From positions 1-20,111 of the forward strand of contig CAZVFV010000011.1 in assembly GCA_964626625.1 (NCBI GenBank): a DNA stretch of 20,111 nucleotides, written 5' to 3'. Position numbers and translations under genes: made by a program. The DNA comes from CAYZPE01 sp964626625 (lineage in GTDB: Bacteria; Patescibacteriota; Minisyncoccia; Phycocordibacterales; CAYZPE01). Below the pieces are notes generated by a model, which saw only the letters and a program-made list of their open reading frames with translations, was not told the DNA's origin and did no database searches. Each line of letters begins with the position of its first letter. Positions within the stretch are counted from its first letter, which is position 1. Shown piece after piece: positions 12,274 through 19,704 of the stretch.

Positions 12274-13458
12274 TTATTTCTTGTTTCCTGTAAAAGAGAG
12301 TGCCATTTTTTGTTCCTTCGGATCAAAGAGAGTGATTTTGAAAGGATATGTTTTTCCAAGTTCAAGTTGCTCGCGTAGTTTTTCTTCAGTTCCAAATTCA
12401 GAAACATGAATGAGGCCTGCAACACCTTCTTCAATCGAAGCAAGTGCTCCGTGTTTGTTGAAACGAATAATAACTCCTTGCACTGTGTCATCTTTTTTGT
12501 ACTTTTTACTTGCTTCTGTCCAAGGGTTTGGTTTAAGAGCTTTAATTGAAAGAGAGATTTTTCCGTCTTTTATTTCAATTACTTTTACTTTAACGCTATC
12601 ATTTACACTATAGAGACTTTTTGGGTTTTCAACGAGCGCCCAGTCGATTTCAGAAATGTGTACCAATCCTTCAAGTCCTTCTTCAAGCTTTACAAAGATA
12701 CCAAAATCAACAATACCAGTAACTGTTCCGTCAACTTCTTCTCCAACAGTATATTTGTCGATAATTTTCTCTTTATTTTTTGCTTCAGGACTCTTTTCAG
12801 AGAAGATAAGTTTTCCTTCTTTAGGAATTGCGGCAATGATAGAGACTGAGATTTTTTCTCCAACAAGCTTTTTCAATTCTTCAAGAATCTTGTCCTTGTC
12901 ACCATCTTCAACTCGAGGATAGTGGTCAGTCTTTAACTGAGATGCAGGAAGGAATCCTTGAATCCCTTGCCATCCAATAATAAGACCTCCTTTGTTTGCT
13001 TCCGTAATAGGAAGTTCAAATACGAGTTTATTTCTAATAGCATCTTCTGCTTCACTCCAGATAAGAGCTTGACGAGCTTCTTTAAGAGATATTTCAACGT
13101 AACCATCTTTGTTTTCAACACTGATAACTTTTCCAGCTACCTTGTCACCAATATTTGTCTTCTTGATGATATCTCGAGCAGCAATGAATTCACGTCCGTA
13201 TATGATTCCAGTTCCAAAAGGATGTAAATCAACATATATAGAAGCTGAATCAATACCAATAACAGCACCTTCTACAAGGTCGCCAACCCCTGGTGGGTTC
13301 GGAATAGATGCAAGAATAGCATCCATCATAGTAGTGTCTTTCTTTGGCTTTTCAGGCCCATCATCTTCTACCTTTCGAATTTCTTTCTTTGGCTTTTTTT
13401 CTACAACTTCTTCTTTTTTTTCTTCAACAACTTTCTTCTTAAAAATGTTTTTTAACAT
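12274..13458 (-). CDS. rpsA: Ribosomal protein S1-like RNA-binding protein with four S1 domains
   Basis: 394 residues. A Lys/Glu-rich N-terminal tail (1-40) precedes four S1 (OB-fold) repeats at about 57-127, 143-226, 239-307 and 324-391. The third is the most canonical (VDGTVTGIVDFGIFVKLEEG then GLVHISEIDW); the fourth ends in a similar GLIHVSEFG. E. coli S1 has six repeats, so this is a shorter form, comparable to S1 in many other phyla. S1 binds mRNA on the 30S subunit and helps initiation on messages without strong Shine-Dalgarno sites, which would suit this window where such sites are rare (inference). The gene is divergent from the metallo-beta-lactamase-fold gene. Symbol by family; it could also be an S1-domain regulator. 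Confidence 0.88.
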   Translation of the reverse strand: MLKNIFKKKVVEEKKEEVVEKKPKKEIRKVEDDGPEKPKKDTTMMDAILASIPNPPGVGDLVEGAVIGIDSASIYVDLHPFGTGIIYGREFIAARDIIKKTNIGDKVAGKVISVENKDGYVEISLKEARQALIWSEAEDAIRNKLVFELPITEANKGGLIIGWQGIQGFLPASQLKTDHYPRVEDGDKDKILEELKKLVGEKISVSIIAAIPKEGKLIFSEKSPEAKNKEKIIDKYTVGEEVDGTVTGIVDFGIFVKLEEGLEGLVHISEIDWALVENPKSLYSVNDSVKVKVIEIKDGKISLSIKALKPNPWTEASKKYKKDDTVQGVIIRFNKHGALASIEEGVAGLIHVSEFGTEEKLREQLELGKTYPFKITLFDPKEQKMALSFTGNKK

Positions 13459-13535
13459 AATGGTTTTGTAGCAGTGTTATCTTTTTCCGTGTCTCTCGTC
13501 TCTCTAAGATAGGATTACTGCAAGTTTATAATAAA

Positions 13536-13554
13536 TCTCTTATATAATAAGAGA
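13536..13554. repeat. Inverted repeat in the divergent promoter region
   Basis: TCTCTTAT, three bases, ATAAGAGA: a perfect 8-bp palindrome in the 158-nt gap between the divergent S1-domain and metallo-beta-lactamase-fold genes. The AT-rich surroundings (TATTATA-like sequences on the minus strand) suggest overlap with the S1 gene promoter, so it might be an operator. The evidence is positional only. Confidence 0.4.
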
Positions 13555-13601
13555 GACAATATAGTACTACAAAGATTAGTTTTTTTCAAATAGGGGAGCT
13601 G

Positions 13602-13610
13602 TGTTACAAT
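13602..13610 (+). promoter_or_regulatory. Extended -10 promoter placed for a leaderless mRNA
   Basis: TGT-TACAAT is an extended -10 element whose last base lies 6 nt before the ATG at 13617. Standard spacing would put the transcription start on the A of the ATG, giving a leaderless transcript. No clear -35 is seen. Confidence 0.55.
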
Positions 13611-13616
13611 ACCGCA

Positions 13617-14243
13617 ATGATTATCACATACCACGGCGTAGGATGCCTCAAGGTGCAATTTGGCGACACTATTATTGCTGTCGATCCTATTTCAAAAGAT
13701 TCTAAAGAAAAATCAGCTAAATTTGGTGCCGATATTGCGCTGGTGAGTATTAAAGACGCTGATCACAATGGGGTTGAAAATTCTGCTCACGGTGATCGAA
13801 ACCCTTTTGTAATTTCTGGTCCAGGTGAATATGAGACAAAAGGGGTGTTTATAAAAGGATTTCCTTCGGTTTCTGCATACGGCAGTGCTGACAGAATTAA
13901 CTCTATATATAGAGTAACTCTCGAAGGTATGAATATTTGCTCTCTCGGAGCTTTGAATAGTACTGATCTTAAAAGTGAAACAATGGAAGGTCTTAATAAT
14001 ATAGACATTTTACTTGTTCCTGTTGGTGGTGAAGGTGTTCTTACTCCAGCTCAAGCATATAAACTTGCGGTAAATCTTGAACCAAAAATAATTATTCCAA
14101 CGCACTATAATGCAACTACGCTCAAAACCTTTCTCAAAGAAGCAGGAAGTGATTCTGTCGAAGCTGTTGACAAATTAACACTTAAAAAGAAAGATCTTGA
14201 TGGTAAGGAAGCTGATATTGTTGTGTTATCTCCTCAGAACTAA
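13617..14243 (+). CDS. Metallo-beta-lactamase-fold protein with degenerate metal site
   Basis: 208 residues of the UlaG-like/Lactamase_B_3-type fold. The family start ITYHGVGCLKVQFGDTIIAVDP, the middle PFVISGPGEYETKGVFIKGF, and the end DILLVPVGGEGVLTPAQAYKLAVNLEPKIIIPTHYN are clear. The HxHxDH metal motif reads SIKDADH, so the first two histidines are lost, and the later HLGD-type ligand reads SLGAL. Only the last Asp-His and the C-terminal histidine remain. It therefore probably does not bind two zinc ions in the usual way and may be non-hydrolytic (inference). It is divergent from the S1 gene and followed after 45 nt by a small membrane protein. The ATG at 13617 sits at the expected transcription start of an extended -10 promoter. 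Confidence 0.85.
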   Translation: MIITYHGVGCLKVQFGDTIIAVDPISKDSKEKSAKFGADIALVSIKDADHNGVENSAHGDRNPFVISGPGEYETKGVFIKGFPSVSAYGSADRINSIYRVTLEGMNICSLGALNSTDLKSETMEGLNNIDILLVPVGGEGVLTPAQAYKLAVNLEPKIIIPTHYNATTLKTFLKEAGSDSVEAVDKLTLKKKDLDGKEADIVVLSPQN

Positions 14244-14288
14244 GACTGGTTCTTTTGTTTTTACTCTTTTAGATTTAAAATAAACATT

Positions 14289-14618
14289 ATGGGTTTCTTC
14301 GAATATCTTGATGGGCTTCGTGCTAAACCTGAACGTACGCGTGCTCGTATTGCTTTTGGTATTTCGCTGTCAGTCACCCTTGTTATCTTAATTGCTTGGA
14401 GTATGTCTTTTTATGCTTCTCGAGAAAGTGAAGTTGTTGCTGTGGCAGAACAAAAAGCTGAAAGCCCTCTTAAGTCAGTAAGTTCAAATGTGGCTGGTGT
14501 GTTTGCGAGTATTAAAAATGGTTTTTTGGACATAAAATCAAATATTAACGGTCTGTTTTCTGAAAATTATGAGGCCTCAACACCAGTACTTCAGGACACA
14601 AAAACACCCTTATTTTAA
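14289..14618 (+). CDS. Small single-pass membrane protein, 109 aa, unknown function
   Basis: Not recognised. The first 20 residues (MGFFEYLDGLRAKPERTRAR) are basic and cytosolic. A membrane helix follows (about 22-44, IAFGISLSVTLVILIAWSMSFYA), then an outward Ser/Glu/Asn-rich tail of about 65 residues with a possible amphipathic helix (VAGVFASIKNGFLDIKSNI). The positive-inside rule fits this topology. It lies 45 nt after the metallo-beta-lactamase-fold gene and 64 nt before gyrA, which has its own promoter, so it probably shares a transcript with the former. No Shine-Dalgarno site. The composition and clean spacing make it a credible gene. Confidence 0.7.
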   Translation: MGFFEYLDGLRAKPERTRARIAFGISLSVTLVILIAWSMSFYASRESEVVAVAEQKAESPLKSVSSNVAGVFASIKNGFLDIKSNINGLFSENYEASTPVLQDTKTPLF

Positions 14619-14638
14619 TACCAAACCGAACCCTAATA

Positions 14639-14647
14639 TGTTATAAT
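14639..14647 (+). promoter_or_regulatory. Extended -10 promoter of gyrA
   Basis: TGT-TATAAT is a perfect -10 with the extended TG. It predicts transcription starting near 14654 and a leader of about 29 nt that contains the AAGGAAG Shine-Dalgarno site (14667-14673), 9 nt before the ATG. Confidence 0.7.
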
Positions 14648-14682
14648 AAGATGAATATCCTTATCTAAGGAAGTTTTACATA

Positions 14683-17154
14683 ATGGCAAAAGACCAAGAC
14701 AAAAAGGACGAAAATGAAGAAATAAAACCTGCTGTAAAAGGGGTTATTGGGCGTGAAATAACACTTGAAATGAAGGATGCGTATCTTGACTACGCCATGT
14801 CTGTTATTACATCTCGAGCTCTTCCTGATGTACGTGATGGTTTGAAGCCTGTGCATCGTCGAATTCTTTATGCTATGCATGAAAAAGGATTGGTTGCTGG
14901 TGGAAAGTTTCGAAAGTCTGCGGTGGTGGTTGGAGACGTGCTTGGTAATTATCACCCTCACGGTGATGCTTCTGTGTACCAAGCACTCGTAAAAATGGCG
15001 CAAGATTTTTCAATGCGTTACCCTCTTGTTTCAGGACAGGGAAACTTTGGAAATATTGATGGTGACAATGCTGCTGCGATGCGTTATACCGAAGCAAAAA
15101 TGTCACGTATTGCTTCTGAGCTTTTAGGAGACATAGAAAAAGATACTGTTGATTTTAGACCGAACTATGATGGAACTCGAAAAGAGCCAACGGTTATGCC
15201 AGCTGCAGTTCCAAATATACTTCTCAATGGAACTCTTGGTATCGCTGTTGGTATGGCGACAAATATTCCTCCACACAATCTTCGTGAAATCGTTGATGCA
15301 ACTTCGTACTTGGTTGATAACAAGGATGCAACAACTGACGACCTACTCCAGTTTGTTAAAGGTCCTGATTTTCCAACAGGTGGAGCAATTTTCAATCAAA
15401 AAGATATTCAACACGCGTATTCAACAGGACGAGGAGGTGTGGTAAATCGAGGTTTGGCAGAAATTATTGAAAATAAGGCTGGAAATTTTCAGATTATCGT
15501 TACGTCAATTCCGTTTCGAGTTAATAAGTCTGATTTTTTGCTTAAAATTGCTGACCTTGTTCGTGATAAAAAACTTGAAGGTATAAAAGCTCTGCGTGAT
15601 GAATCAGCAAAGGATATTCGTGTGGTTATTGAGCTTAAAAATGGAGCTCATCCTCAAAAAGTTCTAAACTTCCTATATAAACATACTCAACTTGAAGATA
15701 CGTTCCATTTTAATACTGTGTGTCTAGTTGATGGTGTGCCACAAACCCTTTCTTTAAAGGGGATACTTCAAGAATTTGTTGGACATCGTATTGTTGTGGT
15801 TCGTCGTCGTACTGAACATGACTTACGAAAAGCTGAAGATAAAGAGCATATTTTACTTGGTTTGAAGAAAGCTCTTGATCATATTGATAAAATTATAAAA
15901 CTTATTCGTGCTTCGAAAGATTCTGCTGAAGCTCATAAGAATTTAATGGGTGAGTTTAAGTTTTCAGATCGTCAGACAACGGCGATTTTGGAAATGAAAC
16001 TTCAACGTCTTGCTGGACTTGAAAGAAAGAAGATAGAAGATGATTTGAAGGCGGTTCAAGAGCTTATTACTGAACTTAAATCAATTTTGGCAAGTTCAAA
16101 GAAGATTTTAAGTATTATTAAGAAAGAACTTTCAGATATCAGTCTTAAGTATGGAGATGAACGCAAAACTAAAGTTATAAAACATGGTGTGCAGTCTATT
16201 TCAGATGAAGATTTAATTCCTGATGAAGAAAATGCACTCGTACTAACATCGGGCGGTTATATTAAGCGTACAAAACCAGAAGAATTTAGAAAACAAAAGC
16301 GAGGTGGAGTTGGGGTTATTGATATTGATACAAAAGAAGAAGACTTCGTAACAACACTCCTTACTGCAAGTACACATAGTGATATGCTCTTCTTTACTGA
16401 CAAAGGTAAGGCGTATCAAATAAAAATGTATGAGCTTCCTGAAGGTAAAAGAGCAACAAAAGGTAAGTCAATTGCGAACTTCTTAGCTATTGAAGCAAGT
16501 GAGAGAATCACCTCTGTTCTTGCAATGCCTAAAGATATAAAAAATCAGACACTTTCTTTGATGATGGTTACTAAACAGGGTAATTCTAAGAAAGTGAAAG
16601 CTGAGAGTTTTCATGATGTTCGTCGAAACGGAATTATTGCTATCCGTCTTGATGCGGGAGATCAGCTTGTCTCTGTTTCTTTTGCGGACAAGAAAGATGA
16701 CGTTATGGTAGTTACTTCAAAGGGCCAGTCAATTCGATTTAAAGAGTCAGATATTCGTGAAATGGGACGTGGTGCTGGCGGAGTTCGAGCTATTAGACTT
16801 GGAAAAGGGGATAGTGTGGTTGGGGCACAAACAATTAAGCCTGACTTCAAAAATCCTTCTCTTTTGATTATTACTGCAAATGGTTATGGAAAGCGGACAG
16901 AACTTCCTGAATATAAAGTCCAAAAACGTGGTGGGTCTGGTATTAAAACAGCAAATATAACAACTAAGACAGCTGAACTTATTGCAGCCCAAATTGTAAC
17001 CGATGAAGAAACAGAAATTGTTGCAATGTCACAAAAGAGTCAGGTGATTCGGGTGGATATTAAAGAGATCTCACTTCTAGGTAGACAAACTCAGGGTGTG
17101 CGTATTATGAAGCTACGTGAGGGAGACAGAATTGCTTCACTCATCTGTCTCTAA
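14683..17154 (+). CDS. gyrA: DNA gyrase subunit A
   Basis: 823 residues. With GyrB it introduces negative supercoils, and its tyrosine cleaves the DNA strands. The winged-helix region RALPDVRDGLKPVHRRILYAM is followed by HPHGD (91-95) and the catalytic Tyr135 in AAAMRYTEAKM. Then come the tower and coiled-coil (about 370-500) and the beta-pinwheel C-terminal domain. A GyrA-box, QKRGGVG (538-544), marks it as gyrase rather than topoisomerase IV; a related QKRGGSG lies at 747-753. At the two positions that contact fluoroquinolones through a metal ion (E. coli Ser83 and Asp87) it has Ala96 and Gln100. It has its own promoter and a clear Shine-Dalgarno site, one of the few here. No gyrB is in the window. 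Confidence 0.97.
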   Translation: MAKDQDKKDENEEIKPAVKGVIGREITLEMKDAYLDYAMSVITSRALPDVRDGLKPVHRRILYAMHEKGLVAGGKFRKSAVVVGDVLGNYHPHGDASVYQALVKMAQDFSMRYPLVSGQGNFGNIDGDNAAAMRYTEAKMSRIASELLGDIEKDTVDFRPNYDGTRKEPTVMPAAVPNILLNGTLGIAVGMATNIPPHNLREIVDATSYLVDNKDATTDDLLQFVKGPDFPTGGAIFNQKDIQHAYSTGRGGVVNRGLAEIIENKAGNFQIIVTSIPFRVNKSDFLLKIADLVRDKKLEGIKALRDESAKDIRVVIELKNGAHPQKVLNFLYKHTQLEDTFHFNTVCLVDGVPQTLSLKGILQEFVGHRIVVVRRRTEHDLRKAEDKEHILLGLKKALDHIDKIIKLIRASKDSAEAHKNLMGEFKFSDRQTTAILEMKLQRLAGLERKKIEDDLKAVQELITELKSILASSKKILSIIKKELSDISLKYGDERKTKVIKHGVQSISDEDLIPDEENALVLTSGGYIKRTKPEEFRKQKRGGVGVIDIDTKEEDFVTTLLTASTHSDMLFFTDKGKAYQIKMYELPEGKRATKGKSIANFLAIEASERITSVLAMPKDIKNQTLSLMMVTKQGNSKKVKAESFHDVRRNGIIAIRLDAGDQLVSVSFADKKDDVMVVTSKGQSIRFKESDIREMGRGAGGVRAIRLGKGDSVVGAQTIKPDFKNPSLLIITANGYGKRTELPEYKVQKRGGSGIKTANITTKTAELIAAQIVTDEETEIVAMSQKSQVIRVDIKEISLLGRQTQGVRIMKLREGDRIASLICL

Positions 17155-17184
17155 AATTTGTATACTGAACCGATCTGCTTCGTT

Positions 17185-17245
17185 GCGAAGGAAAATTATT
17201 CCTGCAGTGTAGTATTTCTACACTTTAGTCACAATTTTCCTTCGC
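17185..17245. repeat. Nested inverted repeat 3' of gyrA
   Basis: The outer arms GCGAAGGAAAATT and AATTTTCCTTCGC (perfect, 13 bp) enclose an inner hairpin AGTGTAG-TATTT-CTACACT (7 bp). No T-run follows on either strand, so it is not a standard terminator. It begins 30 nt past the gyrA stop. Confidence 0.7.
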
Positions 17246-17277
17246 GCCTCGCATCTCAATTCATTATCCAAATTTAG
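17246..17277 (+). repeat. Degenerate direct repeat, copy 1
   Basis: It begins GCCTCGC and ends with AATTCATTATCCAAATTTAG. It is the shortest and most diverged of three related units. The outer inverted-repeat arm (TTTTCCTTC) directly precedes it, as a similar TTTTCCTTC precedes copy 3. Confidence 0.5.
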
Positions 17278-17301
17278 TTAATAATTCATAACCTGTCGCA
17301 A

Positions 17302-17338
17302 GCCTCGCTAGCGCCTTGAATTACATCCAAAAATGTAG
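17302..17338 (+). repeat. Degenerate direct repeat, copy 2
   Basis: GCCTCGCTAGCGCCTTGAAT, then TACATCCAAAAATGTAG. It closely matches copy 3 over 37 bases. Confidence 0.6.
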
Positions 17339-17407
17339 TTCTGTTGACATCTTGTGTTGATAAAGGATCTTATTGATGTTTTTTTGACGCCGAGCATTTT
17401 CCTTCCA

Positions 17408-17445
17408 GCCTCGCTCGCGTCTCGAATTGCATCTAAAAATACAAG
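17408..17445 (+). repeat. Degenerate direct repeat, copy 3
   Basis: GCCTCGCTCGCGTCTCGAAT, then TGCATCTAAAAATACAAG. It is preceded by TTTTCCTTC, as is copy 1. Confidence 0.6.
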
Positions 17446-17490
17446 GTCTTAGTACTTATCTATTTTAAAGACAAATGAGATTTAAGATAG

Positions 17491-17528
17491 TAAAAAGCTG
17501 ATTGTGCATATGCACAATCAGCTTTTTA
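17491..17528. terminator. Perfect 38-nt palindrome, likely bidirectional terminator
   Basis: An uninterrupted palindrome centred on GCATATGC, with AAAAAGCTGATTGTGC as one arm and a TTTTT run on the other side. As RNA it would form a long hairpin ending in U. It separates gyrA and the repeat stretch from the methyltransferase gene. A sequence-specific DNA site is also possible. Confidence 0.65.
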
Positions 17529-17570
17529 AAGTATACTATTGTATGTTACAAGCTACGTCTTATATATCCA

Positions 17571-18098
17571 ATGTTCTCTGATCCTATAAAAAATATTGAA
17601 CAGTTTAATTTAAATCCCGGCACTATTGTTGCTGATCTAGGAAGTGGTTCTGGTTTTTATGCTCTTGCTGCAGCAAAAATTGTTGGAGATACTGGCAAGG
17701 TCTACGCTGTCGATATTCAAAAAGAGCTTTTAAGTAAGCTTAAAAATGACGCAACTAAGGCAAAACTTTTTAATATAGAAATTGTGTGGGGTGATATTGA
17801 AAAAGAAAACGGAACACGACTTGCGGTCGGCGCAGTCGGAGCAGTTATTGTTTCAAATATTTTTTTTCAGGTGAAACATAAAGATATCTTTATACGAGAG
17901 GTTTCAAGAATTCTTAAGCCTCAAGGTAGGGTACTTTTTATTGACTGGTCAGAATCATTTGGAGGCTTGGGTCCTCAACCTCAGGATGTTTTTCCACAAA
18001 CAAAAGCAGAAGAAATGTGGACAGGAGCTGGCTTTGTAAAAGAGAAGACTATTTCAGCAGGAGCGCATCATTACGGTATACTATTTAGTAAACAATAA
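17571..18098 (+). CDS. Class I SAM-dependent methyltransferase
   Basis: 175 residues from the ATG at 17571 (MFSDPIKNIEQ). The SAM-binding motif I is IVADLGSGSGFYALAAAK (about 19-36), then VYAVDIQ as motif II and the acidic IEIVWGDIE. The later VIVSNIFFQVKHKDIFIREVSRILKPQGRVLFIDW follows the UbiE/Methyltransf_11 pattern. The substrate cannot be read from the sequence. An open frame extends upstream to 17502, but it runs through the palindrome and lacks family similarity, so it is rejected. TTGTAT, 16 nt, TATATA just upstream (17539-17566) is a promoter candidate that would give a very short or absent leader. The gene ends 33 nt before the ATG chosen for the GIY-YIG gene. Confidence 0.85.
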   Translation: MFSDPIKNIEQFNLNPGTIVADLGSGSGFYALAAAKIVGDTGKVYAVDIQKELLSKLKNDATKAKLFNIEIVWGDIEKENGTRLAVGAVGAVIVSNIFFQVKHKDIFIREVSRILKPQGRVLFIDWSESFGGLGPQPQDVFPQTKAEEMWTGAGFVKEKTISAGAHHYGILFSKQ

Positions 18099-18111
18099 AA
18101 AAATGGGATGA

Positions 18112-18390
18112 ATCCCGTTAGAGATAGAATTATGTTCTATACCTATATTTTGCAAAGTCTAAAATCAAAAAGGTTTTATACGGGCTATACTGCTAATCTA
18201 CAGAAACGCATTGAGGAACATGATTCGAAGAAGAGTGTGTACACCAAGGTTCGTGTTCCATACAAATTAGTTTATTATGAAGTGTGTTGCGATAAAGATG
18301 ATGCAAGGTCGAGAGAATTATACTTAAAATCGGGAACGGGTAAGCGTTACATCAAGAATAGATTGAAACGTTTCCTACCTCTAACGGGAT
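18112..18390. mobile_element. GIY-YIG gene cassette bounded by 12-bp inverted repeats (putative)
   Basis: ATCCCGTTAGAG at 18112-18123 is the exact reverse complement of CTCTAACGGGAT at 18379-18390. The two arms lie at the beginning and end of the GIY-YIG reading frame, so gene and element nearly coincide. This suggests a small mobile or formerly mobile unit. Movement itself is not shown. Confidence 0.45.
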
Positions 18391-18392
18391 GA
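18132..18392 (+). CDS. Small GIY-YIG nuclease domain protein (YhbQ/URI-like)
   Basis: 86 residues from MFYTYILQSLKSKRFYTGYT; an in-frame ATG at 18108 would add MNPVRDRI. The GIY and YIG motifs appear as YTY and YTG, followed by the arginine helix LQKRIEEH, the conserved lysine/tyrosine strand VRVPYKLVYYE and the glutamate segment ARSRELYLKSGTGKRYIKN. All hallmarks of a single-domain GIY-YIG endonuclease are present. These small proteins are widespread and often poorly characterised; some relate to DNA repair or homing nucleases. Both ends of the longer reading frame are made of an inverted repeat (see the cassette entry). Its stop overlaps the next ATG (ATGA), though that junction may reflect insertion rather than designed coupling. 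Confidence 0.88.
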   Translation: MFYTYILQSLKSKRFYTGYTANLQKRIEEHDSKKSVYTKVRVPYKLVYYEVCCDKDDARSRELYLKSGTGKRYIKNRLKRFLPLTG

Positions 18393-19687
18393 AAAACATG
18401 TCAAAATTTCAGCTTATATTTACCGGCGTTTTTGCCGCGTTTATTGTAATTGGAGTGATGGTTTTTGCTTTAACTCGTAACGATACAACAAGTCTTACTT
18501 CTCCTGTTACTGTCTGGGGGTTTGTTTCTGTAGGTCAGTTTAATCAAATACTTAAAACAACAGGTCTTGATCAAGATGAAACACTTAAAATAACGTACAT
18601 TGAAAAGCGTCAAGAGAATTTTGACAATGAATTTGTGACAGCGCTTGCTGATGGACGTGGGCCAGATTTGTTCTTTATTTCACAAAGTTCAATCTTGAAG
18701 CACGAGTCTCGTATTTTTCCGATACCGTATAAATCTCTTCCAGAGCGAAATTATAAAGACTCGTTTGTTGAGGGGGCAGAAATATTTCTTTCGCCACGAG
18801 GTATAGTTGCAATGCCTTTTATTGTTGATCCACTGGTTATGTATTGGAATCGCACACTATTTTCAAATGCTGGTTTTGCACGAGAGCCTCGTTTTTGGGA
18901 AGAAGTATATTCTCTTACAGGTAGATTAACTCAAAAAGATGCTGCATTAAATATTACTCAGACAACAATTCCATTTGGTGAGTTTAGAAATATTTCAAAT
19001 GCAAAAGGAATACTTTCAATGCTTATTCTTCAGGCTGGAAACCCTATTCTAGAAAGAAAATCTGACGGGGGAATAAACGTACTTATAAATGAAAAATTAA
19101 ATTTTTCTATCGCGCCTTCTCCAGAAGCACTTCGTTTCTTTACTGACTTCTCAAATCCTTCAAAGATTTATTATTCGTGGAATCGATCACTCCCTACATC
19201 ACAAAACTTTTTTGTTTCAGGTGACAGTGCTCTCTATTTTGGTTTTGCTTCAGAATTATCACTCCTCCAGAGTAAGAACCCAAACCTCAATTTTGACGTC
19301 GCTCCTGTTCCGCAATCAAGGCAAGCGAAGCGTGAACTTACATTTGCAAACTTCTATGGCTTAGCAATTTCAAAAAATTCAAAAAACATTGCGGGAGCAT
19401 TTAATTTAGCTGTTAAGCTTACAAACCAAGTTGGAATCTCTGCTGTGGTAAGTACCTTGAAGCTTCCTCCTGTCCGTAGGGATCTTGTGGCCCAAACACC
19501 AACAGATGCATATATGGCTGTGTTCTATAAAGGTGCTCTTCAGGCAAAAACATGGCTAGAACCAGATTCCAAGGCTGTTTCAGGTATATTTCAAAGTATG
19601 GTTGAAAATGTAACAGCTGGTAGGACGGGTGTTACTGAGGCTGTGTCTCGAGCACAAGGGGAACTTAGGGCGCTTATAAGTAATTAA
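18389..19687 (+). CDS. Membrane-anchored extracellular solute-binding (family 1-like) protein
   Basis: 432 residues. An N-terminal hydrophobic anchor (about 9-29) has no lipobox cysteine, so it is probably an uncleaved anchor. It is followed by a periplasmic-binding-protein-like body: VTVWGFVSVGQFNQILK, ALADGRGPDLFFISQS (a typical ligand-lobe segment), IVAMPFIVDPLVMYWNRTLF, and FFVSGDSALYFGFASELSLL near the hinge. These match sugar-type solute-binding proteins of ABC transporters. No permease or ATPase is adjacent; the next gene is a type IV secretion-type pilin. It may act as an envelope protein of that system rather than in import (inference). The start at 18389 overlaps the GIY-YIG stop; the ATG at 18398 (MSKFQLIF) is an equally likely start. 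No Shine-Dalgarno site. Confidence 0.85.
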   Translation: MKNMSKFQLIFTGVFAAFIVIGVMVFALTRNDTTSLTSPVTVWGFVSVGQFNQILKTTGLDQDETLKITYIEKRQENFDNEFVTALADGRGPDLFFISQSSILKHESRIFPIPYKSLPERNYKDSFVEGAEIFLSPRGIVAMPFIVDPLVMYWNRTLFSNAGFAREPRFWEEVYSLTGRLTQKDAALNITQTTIPFGEFRNISNAKGILSMLILQAGNPILERKSDGGINVLINEKLNFSIAPSPEALRFFTDFSNPSKIYYSWNRSLPTSQNFFVSGDSALYFGFASELSLLQSKNPNLNFDVAPVPQSRQAKRELTFANFYGLAISKNSKNIAGAFNLAVKLTNQVGISAVVSTLKLPPVRRDLVAQTPTDAYMAVFYKGALQAKTWLEPDSKAVSGIFQSMVENVTAGRTGVTEAVSRAQGELRALISN

Positions 19688-19704
19688 CCCTCCTAATTTT
19701 ATTC

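Larger units (their letters stand above)
17155..17501. other. Gene-poor stretch after gyrA with repeats
   Basis: About 350 bases without a convincing gene. It holds a 61-nt nested inverted repeat, three degenerate direct repeats, and the start of a perfect palindrome. No tRNA was recognised. The GC-richer repeat cores differ from the AT-rich surroundings, which suggests remnants of a dispersed repeat family or an untranslated RNA. Confidence 0.65.

Noticed and set aside
17502..17570. Upstream extension of the methyltransferase frame
   Set aside because: It would translate half of a perfect palindrome and has no similarity to methyltransferases; the ATG at 17571 gives a normal N-terminus.
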